A program made the position numbers and the translations under genes. A model generated the notes under the pieces. It worked only from the letters and a program-made list of their open reading frames with translations. It ran no database searches and was not told where the DNA came from. From CAYNRE01 sp964399535 (GTDB taxonomy: Bacteria > Planctomycetota > Planctomycetia > Pirellulales > CAYNRE01), in NCBI GenBank assembly GCA_964399535.1, contig CAYNRE010000017.1:15989-79988 (forward strand): a DNA stretch of 64,000 nucleotides, in the 5' to 3' direction. Positions 59,201 through 62,200 of the stretch are shown here, piece by piece (the stretch's first letter is position 1; each line of letters begins with the position of its first letter).

Positions 59201-62200
59201 GGGTTATCGGCCGCGACCAGGTAGACCCTGTCGGTCCAAGTGTCGTCGATGCGTTCGGGGCCGTTGTTGCGAACCGTCCAGCCCACTTCGATCGACTCGC
59301 CGTCGAGCGCGCTGGTGGGGGCGGTCACCTGGGTCAATTCCAGATCGAACTGCGGTGGCGGCACGAAAGCCACGTCGATCGGACCGGCGACGCGCCGATT
59401 GTTTCCCGTGTAGAGAAACTCGTAAGGCCCGCCGGTTTCGACCACCAGGTACAGCGTGCCGCTCACGTCGCTGGGCAGGGGTACGTCGGCCGTTCGGGAG
59501 TACGCCCCCCCCACGCCCAGCGCCCCCAGGTGGCTGAAACTACCCAAGAACCGACGCCCCGTGGCTCCGGTCGGGTCGCTGCTCAGGTACCAATGGTCGT
59601 TCCATTGGGCCGGGTCGGTCAAACCGATCCCCTGGTTCGAGACAGTCCAGGCGACCGAGATGGTGCCGCCTCCCGCCCCCATGGCAGGCGCCGAAGCCGC
59701 TTCGATCACCAAGTCGGCATAGGGCCGGGGCGTGACGTCGACCGGATGGCCCGGGCCGCCGACATTGCCGGCCAGGTTCGTGTGCTCGTAAACCACGTCG
59801 TCAACGTCGGTCACCACGAATAGCTGGAACCGCCCTTCGGTGCTGGGCGGAAGCGTAAAGATCCGCTCTTCGGTGTACTCGGCGCCCACCGGCACCAGGC
59901 CCAGGTGGGGCACGTTACCCAATACGAGGTCGTCGCCGTTACCCAGCACCGTATCGCGCGACAGCACCAGCCGATCGATCCAGCTCTCGCGATTGCCCGC
60001 GCCGGTGCCGGTGTTAGTTACCGTCCACGACACGGTCAAATCGACCGGGTCGCCAATCAACAGCGATTGCGCTTCGACCTGTGTTACGCTCAGATCCGCG
60101 TAGGGCGCCAATTGCAGCGTGAGCTCGGGGGAGGTTGCCTGGTTGTTGGTTTCCCCACCGGGCTCGAGCACCCGCGCGCCGGCGTCGGTAACGACGATCA
60201 CCCGATACGCCCCGCTCAAACCCTGAGGCAACGCCAGCAGCGCCTCGCGCGGATAGGTTTGGCCGGCCGCCAATTCCATCGGCGCTGCCAGTTCGCCCAG
60301 CAGCCGATCGTCGGCCGAAAGCGACAGATCGCTCGAAAGATACACGCGATCGATCCAGCCGCCGGTCGCCGCCCCCGTGCCGGCGTTGCGGCCCGTCCAG
60401 CCGACCCGGATCGACTGCCCCGATACCGCTTCACTTCCGTCGGGCAGTAGCACCTGGTCGACCACCAGGTCGGCGTGGCTGAGCACCAGCGGCGCCGAAA
60501 CGGCCAGATTGTTCGACTCGGCGCCGCGCTCGAACACCTCGTTCAAAACGTCGGTGACGACTACCAACTGGTAATTGCCGTCGGCGACGCCGGGAATTTG
60601 TAGTTGTTCGCTGCGGGCATAGCCAATCCCGGCGGCCAGCGCCCCGGTGTGCCGAAAGGTGCCCAGCAGTTGGGCGCCAGACAGGCTGCCATCAGCCGAG
60701 AGGTAGACCCGATCCGACCAGGCCTCGGCCAACGTGGCGGCCGAGCCCGAGTTGGAAACGAGCCAGCTCACCCCCACGGTCTGGCCAGCGACGACGGTGC
60801 CGGGGCTGCTCACCTCGATCACGGCCAGATCGGCCACGGGCGCCAGGCTCACATCGAGCGGCGCCAGGCTGGCCGTGACGTTGTTGGCTTCCGCCGCGGG
60901 TTCAAGAATGTTGTGCTGCGCGTCGGTCTCGACAAGGATCCGGTAGCTCCCCGCTGGCAAGTCGACCGGCAGCGCCACATTCTGGGTTTGGCTATAGCTT
61001 CCCGCGGGGCCCAAGACACCCGTGTGGGTGACGCTGGCCAAAAGCTGGTCGCCGCCGAGTTGGTCGTCGGTCGAAAGCCAGATGCGGTCGATCCAAACCG
61101 CGCCCGGCGTCGTTGAAACGCCGGCGTTGGCGACCCGCCAGGTGACCGCGATGGTTTGACCGGTCAGGGCCGCGGCGGGCGCCGTCACCGCTTCGACGAT
61201 CAGGTCGGCCGGCGGGGGCGCGAAGCCGATTTCGATCGGCAGCCTCCGCTGGTTATTGGTTTCGTCGGACTCGGCCACCTGATTGGCCGTGTCGATCTCC
61301 AGGAACACATAGGCCGTGCCGGCAAAGCCAAACGGCGCCGAGATCGAGGCCTGGGCCGTGTACTGCCCGCCAGGGCTTAAAGCCTCCGCACGGGCGATGC
61401 TGCCGATCGGCTGGTCGTCGGCATTGCCCAGCACATCGTCGAGCGACAGCCAGGCTCGGTCAGTCCAGGGCAAAACGGCGACCGAATCACCGTCGTTGCG
61501 CACCGTCCAGCTCAGGCTGAGTAGCTCGCCGTTGTTAATCGGGCTCGGCAAGTTCACCTGGGCAATGCTCAGGTCGGGCCGCCGCACTTGAATCAGGGCC
61601 TCGAACGCATCGCTCGGCTCGCCAAATTGCCGGTCGCCATCGGTGTCCATCTGGTTGCCAACCAGGTCGGCAATGGCCGGCCCCACGGTAAACCGGTAGG
61701 TACCTGCCGCGGTCTGGGGGGCGAAGGTCGCCCGGAATCGCCTGGGCGAAAGCGCCGTAACGCCGGTCGGCGTGACCGTGCCCAGCGGCCCCTCGATGAG
61801 CACGTCGCCCGTCGAGACGGTGCCGGCCTGCACCGCTTCGCTGAACTCGAATTCGAAGCTGGCCAGGCTCCCCACCACCTCGCCCAGTGGCGCGCTCTCG
61901 ACCACCGTGGGACCGGTGTTGTCGAGCACGATCGTTCCCAGGTAGCGATCCTCCTCCGGCTCGCCGCTGGCGGCGTCGCCGTCCTGGTTCATGGCCGTAT
62001 GGCCCAGGTCTTCGATAAACGGCCCCACGAAAAGCTGGTACGCCCCGTCGAGCGTTTGCGGCGCGAAGTGCAGCCGGAACCTGGTGTCGCTCAGCGGCTC
62101 GATCTGTTCGATGGCGATTCCGCCCAGCGGTCCGGAAAGCTGAACGTCGACGGGCGTCAGCGTGGCCAGCAGAATCGGCTCGCTGAATTCCAGCTCGATC

